A stretch of 64,000 nucleotides of DNA from JACCWP01 sp963785115. Its GTDB lineage: Bacteria > Actinomycetota > Actinomycetes > Propionibacteriales > Nocardioidaceae. A model generated the notes under the pieces. That model was not told the DNA's origin. It worked only from the letters and a program-made list of their open reading frames with translations, and ran no database searches. Below, in pieces: positions 55,456-64,000 of this stretch. Position numbers and translations under genes: made by a program. Each line of letters opens with the position of its first letter. The first letter of the stretch is position 1. The stretch is from NCBI GenBank assembly GCA_963785115.1, contig CAWATY010000005.1, forward strand, positions 124,001-188,000, read 5' to 3'.

Positions 55456-56010
55456 ATGCGCTGGGACCGGCTGTTCGCCGAGCTGGAGGCCGAGGCCGAC
55501 GAGCTGGGGCTCCGCGACCGGGACGCCGAGATCGCCGACCGGACCAGAGCCGAGCTGGCCCGCACCCGGTGGCTCGACCGGGTGCGTGCGGCCGAGGGCA
55601 CGACGGTGACGTTCCGGCTGCTCGGTGACGCGCGGGGGGTCGGGCGGGTCCGCTACGTGGGCGCGGACTGGGTGCTGCTCGCCGACGAGACCCAGGACCT
55701 GCTGCTGCCGGCGCACGCGGTGCTCGGCGTCGACGGGCTGGGGTCGGCCACCCGGCCGCCACCCGAGGGCAGCGCGCTGCGCACCTGGGCTGCCGCGTGG
55801 CGGGTGCTGGCTCGCGACCGGGCGCTGGTCCGCCTGGTACGGGTCGACGGCAGCACGCTCAGCGGCGTGCCGGCGCGGGTGGGCGCCGACTTCGTCGAGC
55901 TGGCCCCGCCACCGGACGCGATCGACGTGGCGGGCGAGCCGCGGAGCGCCGTGCTGGTGCCGGGCGCCGCGATCGCCGTCGCGTACGCGCCCCGCCCCGA
56001 CGAGCCCTGA
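55456..56010 (+). CDS. Conserved hypothetical protein, 184 residues
   Basis: MRWDRLFAELEAEADELGLRDRDAEIADRTRAELARTRWLDRVRAA begins with a charged helical region. A beta-rich part follows (TVTFRLLGDARGVGRVRYVGADWVLLADETQDLLLPAHAVLGV, then VRLVRVDGSTLSGVPARVGADFVELA). The two similar strand blocks suggest an Sm/Hfq-like or PRC-barrel-like fold, but this is a guess. No membrane segment. The leaderless box fixes the start. The partner of this gene is unknown; it diverges from the LysM gene and converges on the BldC-like gene. Confidence 0.72.
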   Translation: MRWDRLFAELEAEADELGLRDRDAEIADRTRAELARTRWLDRVRAAEGTTVTFRLLGDARGVGRVRYVGADWVLLADETQDLLLPAHAVLGVDGLGSATRPPPEGSALRTWAAAWRVLARDRALVRLVRVDGSTLSGVPARVGADFVELAPPPDAIDVAGEPRSAVLVPGAAIAVAYAPRPDEP

Positions 56011-56024
56011 CCACGACGACGGCG

Positions 56025-56285
56025 TCAGCCCTCCGGCGCCTCGACCTCCTGCTCGACGTCGCCGAACGGGTGCGCCTCGATGAACTCCCGGGTCTCGGCG
56101 TAGCTCTTCTGGATGTAGGCGTCCAGCTCGGTCGCCTCCACCCGCCAGGCGCCGCGGCCGCCGATCTTGATGGCCCGCAGCTCGCCGCGCCGGACCAGGG
56201 CGTAGGCCTGGGCGGAGGAGATGTTGAGGACCTCGGCCACGTCGGCCAGCTGCAGGAAGCGCGGCTGTCCGGACCCGAGCGGCAT
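56025..56285 (-). CDS. BldC/AlpA-like MerR-type helix-turn-helix protein
   Basis: An 86-residue protein. FLQLADVAEVLNISSAQAYALVRRGELRAIKIGGRGAWRVEATELDAYIQKSYAETREFI is the excisionase-type winged helix found in BldC, which binds direct repeats and controls development in streptomycetes. With no phage genes nearby, a chromosomal regulator is more likely than an excisionase. CACACT 6 bases upstream of the ATG at 56285 may be its leaderless -10 box. It diverges from the SAF-domain gene. Confidence 0.85.
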   Translation of the reverse strand: MPLGSGQPRFLQLADVAEVLNISSAQAYALVRRGELRAIKIGGRGAWRVEATELDAYIQKSYAETREFIEAHPFGDVEQEVEAPEG

Positions 56286-56370
56286 GGGGCCAGTGTGCCA
56301 GCCGGGACGGTGGTGACCGCCGGGTGCACCGAGGCTGTGGACAGGGGTTTTACCGGACCCCATCCAGCCG

Positions 56371-56376
56371 CACAAT
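56371..56376 (+). promoter_or_regulatory. -10-like box CACAAT before the SAF gene
   Basis: CACAAT, 7 bases before the ATG at 56384, favours this start over the ATG at 56375. Confidence 0.4.
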
Positions 56377-56383
56377 GTCCGGT

Positions 56384-57076
56384 ATGCCGGATGCTGCGCC
56401 GGATGCCCTGCCTGACCCGACGGTCTCGCGGGTCTCGCCCTGGGCGACCCGCCTGCGCCGGGCGCGGTGGACCGACCCGCGGCTGCTCGTCGGCCTGCTG
56501 CTGGTGGCGGTGGCGACCGTCGCCGGCGTGCGCCTGCTGGGCAGCTCGGACGACACCGCACCGGTCTGGGCCACGGCCGGCGCCGTCCAGGCCGGCGACC
56601 CCGTGCAGACCAACGACTTGGTCGTGAGCCGGGTACGCATCGGCGACGGCAGCGACGAGACGACCTACCTGCCCGCCGGCGACGCCCCTCCCGAGGGCGT
56701 CTTCGTCCGCGACCTGGCCGCCGGCGAGCTGGTGCCGGTGTCGGCCGTCGGCGAGCAGGCCGGTGCCGCCGGTGCCGACCTGCCGCTGTCCGTCGAGCTC
56801 GGCGACGCTCCGGCCGACCTGGCCGCCGGTGACCTGGTCGACGTGTGGGCGGTGCCCGCGGAGGCCGGCGCCGCCGGAGCGACCAGCGCCCCGTCCGGTG
56901 CCGCGGAACGGGTGCTGGCCGCGGTGACCGTGCTCGAGGTGACCGACCCTGCCGCCGCGCTCGGCGGCAGCACCCGGCAGGTGCTGCTCCGGCTCGACCC
57001 GCCCGCCGACGACCTCGGCGACCCGCTGGCCCGGCTGGTCGGCGGCACCGTGGTGCTCGTCCGGGTCGGCGGGTGA
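56384..57076 (+). CDS. SAF-domain membrane protein (CpaB/RcpC-like)
   Basis: A 230-residue protein with one N-terminal membrane helix (LLVGLLLVAVATVAGVRLLG) and an outside SAF domain (VWATAGAVQAGDPVQTNDLVVSRV, GVFVRDLAAGELVPVSAVG), then a DVWAVP segment typical of CpaB/RcpC, the periplasmic pilus-secretin organisers. No Flp pilin, TadA or secretin gene is present. The stop overlaps the next GTG (GTGA), so it works with the ATPase-like protein. Confidence 0.82.
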   Translation: MPDAAPDALPDPTVSRVSPWATRLRRARWTDPRLLVGLLLVAVATVAGVRLLGSSDDTAPVWATAGAVQAGDPVQTNDLVVSRVRIGDGSDETTYLPAGDAPPEGVFVRDLAAGELVPVSAVGEQAGAAGADLPLSVELGDAPADLAAGDLVDVWAVPAEAGAAGATSAPSGAAERVLAAVTVLEVTDPAAALGGSTRQVLLRLDPPADDLGDPLARLVGGTVVLVRVGG

Positions 57077-58365
57077 GCGTGCCCGCCTCCCGGCTGCTGC
57101 TCACGGCCGGGGGCGAGTCCTGGGAGTCGCTGCTGCTGCCGCTGCTGGCCGGGCCCGGTGCCCTCGCGTCCCTCGGCCGGCGTTGTGTCGACGTGCCGGA
57201 CCTGGTGGCGGCCGCGGCGGCCGGGCAGGGCACGGTCGCGGTCGTGTCCGCCGACCTGGACGGTCTCGACTCCGACGTCGTGGCCCGCGTCCAGGCGGCA
57301 GGTGTGCGGGTGGTGGCGGTGGCCGCCGACGACGTCGCCCAGGCCCGAGCGGCTCGGCTCGACGTCGACCGTGTGGTCGCCGGCCCCGAGCCCGACGTGG
57401 TGCTCGACGCCGTCGCCACGCTGGCCGCGCTGCCGGCCGACCCCACACCGGCCGTACCGCGAACCGAGCACTGGACAGATCAGGCTGCCGCCCGAGGCGC
57501 CGGGCAGGTGGTGGCCGTCTGGGGTCCGACCGGTGCCCCGGGCCGCTCGACCGTGGCGCTGGGCCTGTCCGCCGCTGCCGCGGCCGCGGGCGTGCAGACC
57601 GTGCTGGTCGACGCGGACGTCTACGGCGGAGCAAGCGCGCAGATGCTCGCGGTGCTGGACGAGGTGTCAGGCGTGCTGGCCGCCGCCCGCGCGGCCTCGA
57701 CCGGCGCCCTCGACGACGTCGCGCTCGCGGAGGCGGCACGCCAGGTGGCACCCCGGCTGAGGGTCCTCACCGGCCTGCCGCGCGCCGACCGGTGGACGGC
57801 GCTGCGACCGGCCGCCGTCCGCACGGTGCTGAGCCGCTGCCGCCGTGCCGCCCGGCTGGTCGTGGTCGACTGCGGCTTCAGCCTCGAGCAGGACGAGGAG
57901 CTGTCCTACGACACCGCCGCGCCGCGCCGCAACGGCGCCACGCTCACGGCGCTCGAGGCGGCAGACCGCGTACTGGTCGTGGGCACCGCCGATCCCCTCG
58001 GGGTGGCCCGACTGGCGCGGGCTCGGCTCGAGCTGCGCGAGGTGGCGCCGGCGGCGGCCGTGCGGCTGGTGGTCAACCGGGTCCGCGCCGGTCTCGGCTG
58101 GTCCCGCGACGACGTGTCGCAGACCCTGCTGCGAGTGATCGGCGAGGTCCCGCTGGCGTACCTGCCGCTGGACCAGTCGGCCGTCGACAGCTGCTGGTCC
58201 CGCGGCGCCGCGCTGACCGAGGCCGCTTCGCAGGCGCCGCTGACGAAGGCGATCGCCGAGCTGGCCGAGAAGGTCGCCGCCGACCTCGGCATCGGGCCGC
58301 TGCCTGCGGCGGGCCGGCACAACAACAGGACCAGGAGCGGGGCCAGGAGCGCGGTCAGGAGTTGA
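57073..58365 (+). CDS. CpaE/TadZ-like P-loop ATPase
   Basis: A 430-residue protein. The N-terminal half resembles an atypical receiver (VVSADLDGLDSDVVARVQAAGVRVVAVAADD). The C-terminal half is a MinD/ParA-type ATPase with a deviant Walker A (VWGPTGAPGRSTVALGLS, Arg in place of the usual final Lys) and VLVDADVYGGASAQML; VVVDCGFSLEQDEE is the Walker B region. CpaE/TadZ position the pilus machine at the pole. Loss of the classical lysine leaves ATP hydrolysis uncertain. Coupled to the SAF gene and convergent with the next minus-strand gene. Confidence 0.82.
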   Translation: MSVPASRLLLTAGGESWESLLLPLLAGPGALASLGRRCVDVPDLVAAAAAGQGTVAVVSADLDGLDSDVVARVQAAGVRVVAVAADDVAQARAARLDVDRVVAGPEPDVVLDAVATLAALPADPTPAVPRTEHWTDQAAARGAGQVVAVWGPTGAPGRSTVALGLSAAAAAAGVQTVLVDADVYGGASAQMLAVLDEVSGVLAAARAASTGALDDVALAEAARQVAPRLRVLTGLPRADRWTALRPAAVRTVLSRCRRAARLVVVDCGFSLEQDEELSYDTAAPRRNGATLTALEAADRVLVVGTADPLGVARLARARLELREVAPAAAVRLVVNRVRAGLGWSRDDVSQTLLRVIGEVPLAYLPLDQSAVDSCWSRGAALTEAASQAPLTKAIAELAEKVAADLGIGPLPAAGRHNNRTRSGARSAVRS

Positions 58366-59707
58366 ACAGCAGCAGCAGCCCGCCGACGGTGTAGCCGACC
58401 ATCACCAGCAGCATGGTCAGCTGGCCGGTGACCGCGTGCCGAGGGGGCAGCAGCCGCACCGCGCGGTCGTGCGCCGCGACGACGGCCAGCACGTGGCCGG
58501 TGACGATGAAGGCGACCTTGACGACCGCGAGCACGGTCGGGTGCGTCGACAGCGGGTACTGCACCGCGTACGACGCGGTGCCGAGGTAGTCGTCGCCCCG
58601 GGTGAGGGGATCGGACAGCTGCACGAGCACCGTCTGGCCGTACTCCACCAGCAGCGTCAGGTAGTGCGCGAAGACGTAGCCCACCGCGATCGGGACCAAC
58701 GAGTGCGCCAGCTGGTCGGGCAACGCGCGTCGTCGGCTCCAGGGCACACCACGGGCCACCATTGCCGCCACCGCGAAGCTGAGCCCCACCAGGAGCACGA
58801 AGCCGAGCAGCACCAGGGTGTCGCGCAGCACCGGGTCGAACGTGCCGGGCCGGGCGGTCTTCTGCAGCCAGTACGTCGAGGAGGCGAAGCTGTCGAACGC
58901 GGTCGACCCGAGCAGCGCCGAGACCACCGCCAGCAGCCCGGTGTCGACGCGGACGCCGTCCAGGTTCTCCAGCGGGTTGCGCAGCACCACCACCGAGCGC
59001 TCGGCCGCCCCGGCACCCGTCCCGACTCCAACGGTGCGCCGCCCCCACGGCGACAGCCGCGCGACCAGCCCGAAGTAGACCTCGAACGGGTCGGCCCGCT
59101 CGAACCACACCGACCCGAACAGCGCGCCGCCGACGAGCATCGCCGCGCCGTACAGCAGGCACCAGGTGACGATCGTGGACACGAACGCCGAGTCGGGGTC
59201 GACCAGCTCGGTCCACGCGAAGCAGAACAGCCCGACCGCTGCCGGCCAGTAGCCCAGCCACGAGGGGTAGACCAGCACGCCGCGGTCGGGGTCGGTGCGC
59301 GAGACCCGGGTGAGCACCAGGTGCAGGGTGCGCATCGGAGAGAGCAGCTGCCAGACCGGCCCCAGCAGCAGGCTCGCGGGCACCATCGCGACCCAGAGGT
59401 AGACGTAGAAGACGCCGATCGTCGGATTGACCGCGAGGTCCTGGCCGGCGAGCGCCGCCCACGCGGTGTAGGCCGTGAGCGCCAGGCCGACCGCGCGCAC
59501 CGCACCGCGCGTCACCGCGGAGTCGACGACCGTGGTCACCCAGCCCGGCAGCGGGCGCCCGGAGTCGTCGCCGCGGAAGCGCGAGGTGCGCCAGGAGAAC
59601 GCGAGCACCGCGAACGACACCGTCAGCGCCCAGGCGGCACCGACGATCGCGTACGACAGGGGGATCGGCAGGTCGGTCGCGCCCCCGAACCCGTGCGCCA
59701 GGATCAG
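58355..59707 (-). CDS. Polytopic membrane protein, probable CTG start
   Basis: About 450 residues with roughly ten membrane helices (for example LSYAIVGAAWALTVSFAVLAFSW, IGVFYVYLWVAMVPASLLLG, VTWCLLYGAAMLVGGALFGSVWF, LVLLGFVLLVGLSFAVAAMVARG, LTMLLVMVGYTVGGLLLLF). The protein-like sequence reaches back to LILAHGFGGATDLPIPLSYA with no ATG, GTG or TTG in frame. A CTG at 59707 overlaps the upstream stop as CTGA, exactly like the ATGA/GTGA overlaps of this genome. An internal GTG at 59620 would delete the first helix. Family not recognised. It is coupled to the His-rich lipoprotein. Confidence 0.7.
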   Translation of the reverse strand: MILAHGFGGATDLPIPLSYAIVGAAWALTVSFAVLAFSWRTSRFRGDDSGRPLPGWVTTVVDSAVTRGAVRAVGLALTAYTAWAALAGQDLAVNPTIGVFYVYLWVAMVPASLLLGPVWQLLSPMRTLHLVLTRVSRTDPDRGVLVYPSWLGYWPAAVGLFCFAWTELVDPDSAFVSTIVTWCLLYGAAMLVGGALFGSVWFERADPFEVYFGLVARLSPWGRRTVGVGTGAGAAERSVVVLRNPLENLDGVRVDTGLLAVVSALLGSTAFDSFASSTYWLQKTARPGTFDPVLRDTLVLLGFVLLVGLSFAVAAMVARGVPWSRRRALPDQLAHSLVPIAVGYVFAHYLTLLVEYGQTVLVQLSDPLTRGDDYLGTASYAVQYPLSTHPTVLAVVKVAFIVTGHVLAVVAAHDRAVRLLPPRHAVTGQLTMLLVMVGYTVGGLLLLFNS

Positions 59708-60114
59708 GGCGTCACGCTCACCTCGGCGATGACCACACCGGTCTCGTGCGTCTCGATCTCGACCTCACCGGGCTGGTCGATCGAGAACGTGAAGACCTGG
59801 TCGTCGCCCGGCTTCACCTCGTACTCGTGCTCGGGGCTGCTGTGCACGTGCACCTCGTCGTCGGCGTCGCTGTCGACGTGCAGCTCGATCGGCTGCCCGA
59901 CCGTCGCCTCCAGGCTCTGCCCTGCCGGGTCGACCTCGCCGTCGGCGATCGTGATGTCGATGACCAGCGGCTGCTGGGGGCCGCCGCTCGTGGTCGTGTC
60001 GTCCGCGGTGCCGGGCGTCGCCCCGTCGTCACCGCAGCCGGCCAGTCCGAGGGTGAGGCAGAGCAACGGTGCGGCGAGCAGGGTGGCGCGGCGCACGGAC
60101 GGCGCGGACGGCAT
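59704..60114 (-). CDS. Cupredoxin-like lipoprotein without copper-ligand cysteine
   Basis: A 136-residue lipoprotein with lipobox LAGC (Cys27). The mature domain (LVIDITIADGEVDPAGQSLEATVGQPIELHVDSDADDEVHVHSSPEHEYEVKPGDDQVFTFSIDQPGEVEIETHETGVVIAEVSVTP) has the strand pattern of cupredoxins. It has no cysteine and no methionine to complete a type 1 copper site, but histidines cluster at VHVHSSPEH and ETHE. It could bind copper or another metal differently, or have lost metal binding. Translation is coupled to the membrane protein that follows. Confidence 0.78.
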   Translation of the reverse strand: MPSAPSVRRATLLAAPLLCLTLGLAGCGDDGATPGTADDTTTSGGPQQPLVIDITIADGEVDPAGQSLEATVGQPIELHVDSDADDEVHVHSSPEHEYEVKPGDDQVFTFSIDQPGEVEIETHETGVVIAEVSVTP

Positions 60115-60155
60115 GGAGGCTCCTCGGCCCGGACGTCGGGCGGTCGCGGGTGGCG

Positions 60156-60161
60156 TACGGT
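60156..60161 (+). promoter_or_regulatory. -10 box TACGGT of a leaderless promoter
   Basis: TACGGT, 6 bases before the ATG at 60168. Confidence 0.6.
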
Positions 60162-60167
60162 GCCACG

Positions 60168-61664
60168 ATGCCAGACCGGATGCGGGCCGAAGACGTGGCC
60201 CTGCTCGTCGCGGAGACCTCCCGGGCACCCCGCCAGGTGGCGGTCGTGATGCTGCTCGACCCGGGGGACGAGGGCTTTGACCACGACCGGCTGCGGCGGC
60301 TGATCGACGACCGGATCGCTCTCGTCCCGCGCTACCGGCAGCGGGTTCAACAGGTGCTGGGTGGCCTCGCCCCGCCGGCGTGGGTCGACGACGAGGACTT
60401 CGACCTCAGCTACCACGTCCGTCGCTCGGCGCTGCCTCGTCCGGGCACGATGGCGCAGCTGCGCGAGCTCGTCGCCCGGCTGGTCGCGCGCCCGCTCGAC
60501 CGCGAGCGCCCGCTGTGGGAGGTCTACCTGGTCGAGGGCGTCGAGGACGGTCGGGTGGCCATGGTGGTGAAGTCGCACGAGGCGCTCGTCGACGGCACCG
60601 AGACGGTCGCGCTGGGCACGATCCTGCTGGACGAGTCGGCCGAGCAGCCGGTGCTGCCGGGGGAGGACTGGGTACCCGACCCGACGCCCTCCCAGCTGGT
60701 GCTGGCGGCGGAGACGATGCTCGACATCGCCACCCACCCCGACCAGCTGCGCCGGGTGGCCGGGGCGGCCGCTCAGGGGATCGCCGGTGTTGCCGGTCGC
60801 TTCGGCGACGCCCTGGGACTGCCCGTCGCCAGCGGCGTGCCGCCGTCGCCGCTTGCCGCCGAGCTGTCGCGGCAGCGTCGGTTCGCGACTGCTGCCACCC
60901 GGCTCGATAACCACCGCGCCGTCCGCGAGGCGCACGGCGGCACCGTCAACGACGTGGTGCTGTCGGTCGTCACCGGCGCGCTGCGGGCATGGCTGTTGAC
61001 CCGGGCCGAGCCGGTGTCACCGGGCACCCGGATCCGGGCGATGGTGCCGCTGTCGGTGCACGACGAGGATGCGGAGCCCACCTCGCTCGGCAGCTCGGTC
61101 GCCGGGCACCTGCTGACGCTGCCGGTCGGCGAGACCAACCCGGTGATGCGGCTGCACCAGGTGTCGTACGCCCTCAAGGCGCACAAGGAGACCGGCAAGG
61201 CGGTCGCGGCGGGCAGGCTGGTCGAGCTGCCCGGCTTCTCGTCCACGACGTTCCACGTGCTCGGCGCCCGGGTCGCCGACAGCCAGGCGTCGCTGCCCTA
61301 CCAGCTGGTGATCACCAACGTGCCCGGACCGCAGGAGCCGGTGTACGCCGCCGGCGCCCGGCTGCTCGAGACCTACCCCGTGCTGCCGCTGCGCGAGCCG
61401 CGTGCGCTGGCCATCGGGGTGACGTCGTACGACGGCGGCGTCTACTACGGCATCAACGCCGATCGGGACGCGATCGGTGATGCCGACGTGCTCGCGCAGT
61501 GCGTCGTCGACGCGCTCGAGGAGCTGGTCGAGACGACCCGACCGGGTCGCTCGCGGGCACCGCGCGGCAAGGCGCGACCAGGCGGCACGAAGTCCCGCGC
61601 GAAGAGTGGGTCGGCCGCGCGCAAGACCCCGCCCCGGCGCACGCGGAAGCCGACGACGTCGTGA
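60168..61664 (+). CDS. WS/DGAT-family acyltransferase with altered active-site motif
   Basis: A 498-residue wax ester synthase/diacylglycerol acyltransferase-like protein. The N-terminus (MPDRMRAEDVALLVAETSRAPRQVAVVMLL), PRYRQRV, and DRERPLWEVYLVEG are family features. The active-site HHxxxDG reads SHEALVDG (Ser136, His137, Asp142, Gly143), so the first histidine is lost but the catalytic second histidine remains. NDVVLSVVTGALRAWL and TNVPGPQEPVYAAGARLLE are the C-terminal motifs. A Lys/Arg-rich tail ends it. Expected role is storage-lipid or ester formation at the membrane. The stop overlaps the next GTG. Confidence 0.88.
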   Translation: MPDRMRAEDVALLVAETSRAPRQVAVVMLLDPGDEGFDHDRLRRLIDDRIALVPRYRQRVQQVLGGLAPPAWVDDEDFDLSYHVRRSALPRPGTMAQLRELVARLVARPLDRERPLWEVYLVEGVEDGRVAMVVKSHEALVDGTETVALGTILLDESAEQPVLPGEDWVPDPTPSQLVLAAETMLDIATHPDQLRRVAGAAAQGIAGVAGRFGDALGLPVASGVPPSPLAAELSRQRRFATAATRLDNHRAVREAHGGTVNDVVLSVVTGALRAWLLTRAEPVSPGTRIRAMVPLSVHDEDAEPTSLGSSVAGHLLTLPVGETNPVMRLHQVSYALKAHKETGKAVAAGRLVELPGFSSTTFHVLGARVADSQASLPYQLVITNVPGPQEPVYAAGARLLETYPVLPLREPRALAIGVTSYDGGVYYGINADRDAIGDADVLAQCVVDALEELVETTRPGRSRAPRGKARPGGTKSRAKSGSAARKTPPRRTRKPTTS

Positions 61665-62173
61665 CCGGGCGGGTCTACCTGCCGGTCACCCGCGCCGGAC
61701 TCGCCGGTCTGGCAGACACCGGCGCGCTGGGCCCGGCGCCGTTGGAGGCGTACGCCGCGACGCCCGCGCTGCGGGCCTGGTACTCCGCCGGCGCCGAGGC
61801 CCAGTCCGAGGGGGAGGGCGGCGAGGTCGACGACGAGGAGCTGGAGGCGGTCGCGGCCGCCCTCGCCGCGCAGGCCAGCCTGGCGCTGCTGACCGGCCAC
61901 GAGCAGGTCCGGCTGGTGGTCGCGGCCGACGTCGGACACGGCGCCGACGAGACCGACCAGCCCGGCCGGGTGCGGGTCGACGCCGAGGTGTCCGCTGCGG
62001 CGGTCGCGGCCGTGCTCGCCGACACCGCAGAGGCCGCACCCGCCGTCCGCGCCGCGGTCGCCGACCCCACCGAGGCCACGCTGGACGCGGTCGAGCGGCA
62101 CGACCTGGCGTGGTTCGCCCCCGACGAGGTGCCGGTGCTGCTGGCTGGGCTGGGCGGCACCGCGACCGGATGA
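61661..62173 (+). CDS. DUF6912-type conserved hypothetical protein
   Basis: A 170-residue protein: VYLPVTRAGLAGLADTGALGPAPLEAYAATPALRAWY at the start, ASLALLTGHEQVRLVVAADVG in the middle, and HDLAWFAPDEVPVLLAGL near the end. It matches a small actinobacterial family of unknown function (DUF6912, from memory). No signal or helix in the membrane. The GTG overlaps the acyltransferase stop (GTGA), and pruA follows after 13 bases. Confidence 0.7.
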   Translation: MTGRVYLPVTRAGLAGLADTGALGPAPLEAYAATPALRAWYSAGAEAQSEGEGGEVDDEELEAVAAALAAQASLALLTGHEQVRLVVAADVGHGADETDQPGRVRVDAEVSAAAVAAVLADTAEAAPAVRAAVADPTEATLDAVERHDLAWFAPDEVPVLLAGLGGTATG

Positions 62174-62186
62174 CAGGATCGGCCGC

Positions 62187-63820
<1,634 letters not shown>

Positions 63821-63830
<10 letters not shown>

Positions 63831-63855
63831 CCCAGGAGTTGGCCCAGGAGTAGCC
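63821..63855. repeat. Three 11-12-bp tandem repeats over the pruA stop codon
   Basis: CCAGGAGTAGC, CCAGGAGTTGGC and CCAGGAGTAGCC follow one another; the first contains the TAG stop of pruA. Confidence 0.75.
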
Positions 63856-63868
63856 GTCGCGCCGCTGC

Positions 63869-63904
63869 CCGCCCGCCCCACCGGGGCGGTGGTGAGGCGG
63901 GCGG
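63869..63904. terminator. Strong GC hairpin after pruA
   Basis: CCGCCCGCC (63869-63877) pairs with GGCGGGCGG (63896-63904), extended inward by CCACC and GGTGG around GGGGC with a small bulge (TGA). There is no U-tract, as usual for actinobacterial terminators. It should end pruA transcription. Confidence 0.6.
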
Positions 63905-63931
63905 ACAGGGATCGGAGGAAGCGACCGCGAG

Positions 63932-64000
63932 TCAGACTTCCCGGTGCCGCTGAACCGTCGCTGAATCGGCCGGGGATCGATTCGCCCGAATCGGCCCCGG
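63932..64000 (-). CDS. Possible 3' end of a minus-strand gene, cut by window edge
   Basis: A minus-strand frame without stops runs from the edge to TGA at 63932 and reads PGPIRANRSPADSATVQRHREV. It is too short to judge; it may simply be non-coding. Confidence 0.2.
   Translation of the reverse strand, partial: PGPIRANRSPADSATVQRHREV

Noticed and set aside
56025..56285. Phage excisionase marking a prophage or integrated element
   Set aside because: No integrase, attachment site or phage genes nearby; the protein fits the chromosomal BldC-like group.

Overview
The window is high-GC DNA with GTG/ATG starts, many 4-base NTGA stop/start overlaps, and a gene order typical of Actinomycetota. The block whiB2 - large glycosyltransferase - DUF5719 - metallopeptidase - DUF3499 - manB - Trm112 - SIS isomerase - manA - ahcY - mtrA - mtrB - lpqB - comF - hpf - secA is a conserved actinobacterial chromosomal neighbourhood. 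Coenzyme F420 genes and a galactofuran locus fit the same phylum. The family is probably Nocardioidaceae or a relative in Propionibacteriales; this is an inference from gene content only. I see no rRNA, tRNA, CRISPR array or intact insertion sequence.

Layout. 1-8.6 kb is accessory: a broken Tat-exported PHP-domain gene at the edge, a cytidine-deaminase-like gene, a DinB-type mycothiol-dependent enzyme, a DHA2 drug exporter, a small lipoprotein/membrane-protein pair, a frameshifted DUF222-HNH endonuclease gene with two further relic 3' ends nearby, a Nudix hydrolase and a secreted protein of unknown function. 8.6-13.2 kb is a carboxylate utilisation island: tctC-tctB-tctA on the minus strand, diverging from a tricarballylate-dehydrogenase-like flavoprotein, with a perfect palindromic operator between them. 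13.2-24.9 kb is a cell-wall galactofuran locus: two divergent LCP ligases, a GlfT1-like transferase, a second GT2, glf, a GlfT2-like transferase, a Wzm/Wzt exporter and a PGRP amidase. 24.9-30.6 kb holds galE, a TIGR03089 gene, a sugar-1-phosphate nucleotidyltransferase, a DUF3105 gene and the F420 genes cofE and cofD. 30.7-54.2 kb is the conserved core block. 54.2-64 kb holds an Rv3235-family gene with a LysM gene, a BldC-like regulator, an SAF/CpaE-like pair, a His-rich cupredoxin-like lipoprotein coupled to a polytopic membrane protein, a WS/DGAT-like acyltransferase, a DUF6912-type gene and pruA.

How the genes work together. manB, the SIS isomerase, manA and the nucleotidyltransferase would make GDP-mannose or a related NDP-sugar. 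galE and glf would make UDP-galactofuranose for the galactan machinery. The two GlfT-like enzymes polymerise it, Wzm/Wzt exports it, and the LCP proteins attach it to peptidoglycan. mtrA/mtrB/lpqB is the envelope-sensing system next to secA.

Notable features. A TANNNT (or NANNNT) -10 box lies 6 to 9 bases before the start codon of about 17 genes, so leaderless transcription looks widespread and helps fix starts. Three genes carry apparent single-base frameshifts (near 350, 6660 and 35680). A 450-codon membrane protein seems to start at CTG inside a CTGA overlap. Short tandem repeats, often of 12 bp, recur at gene ends and in leaders.
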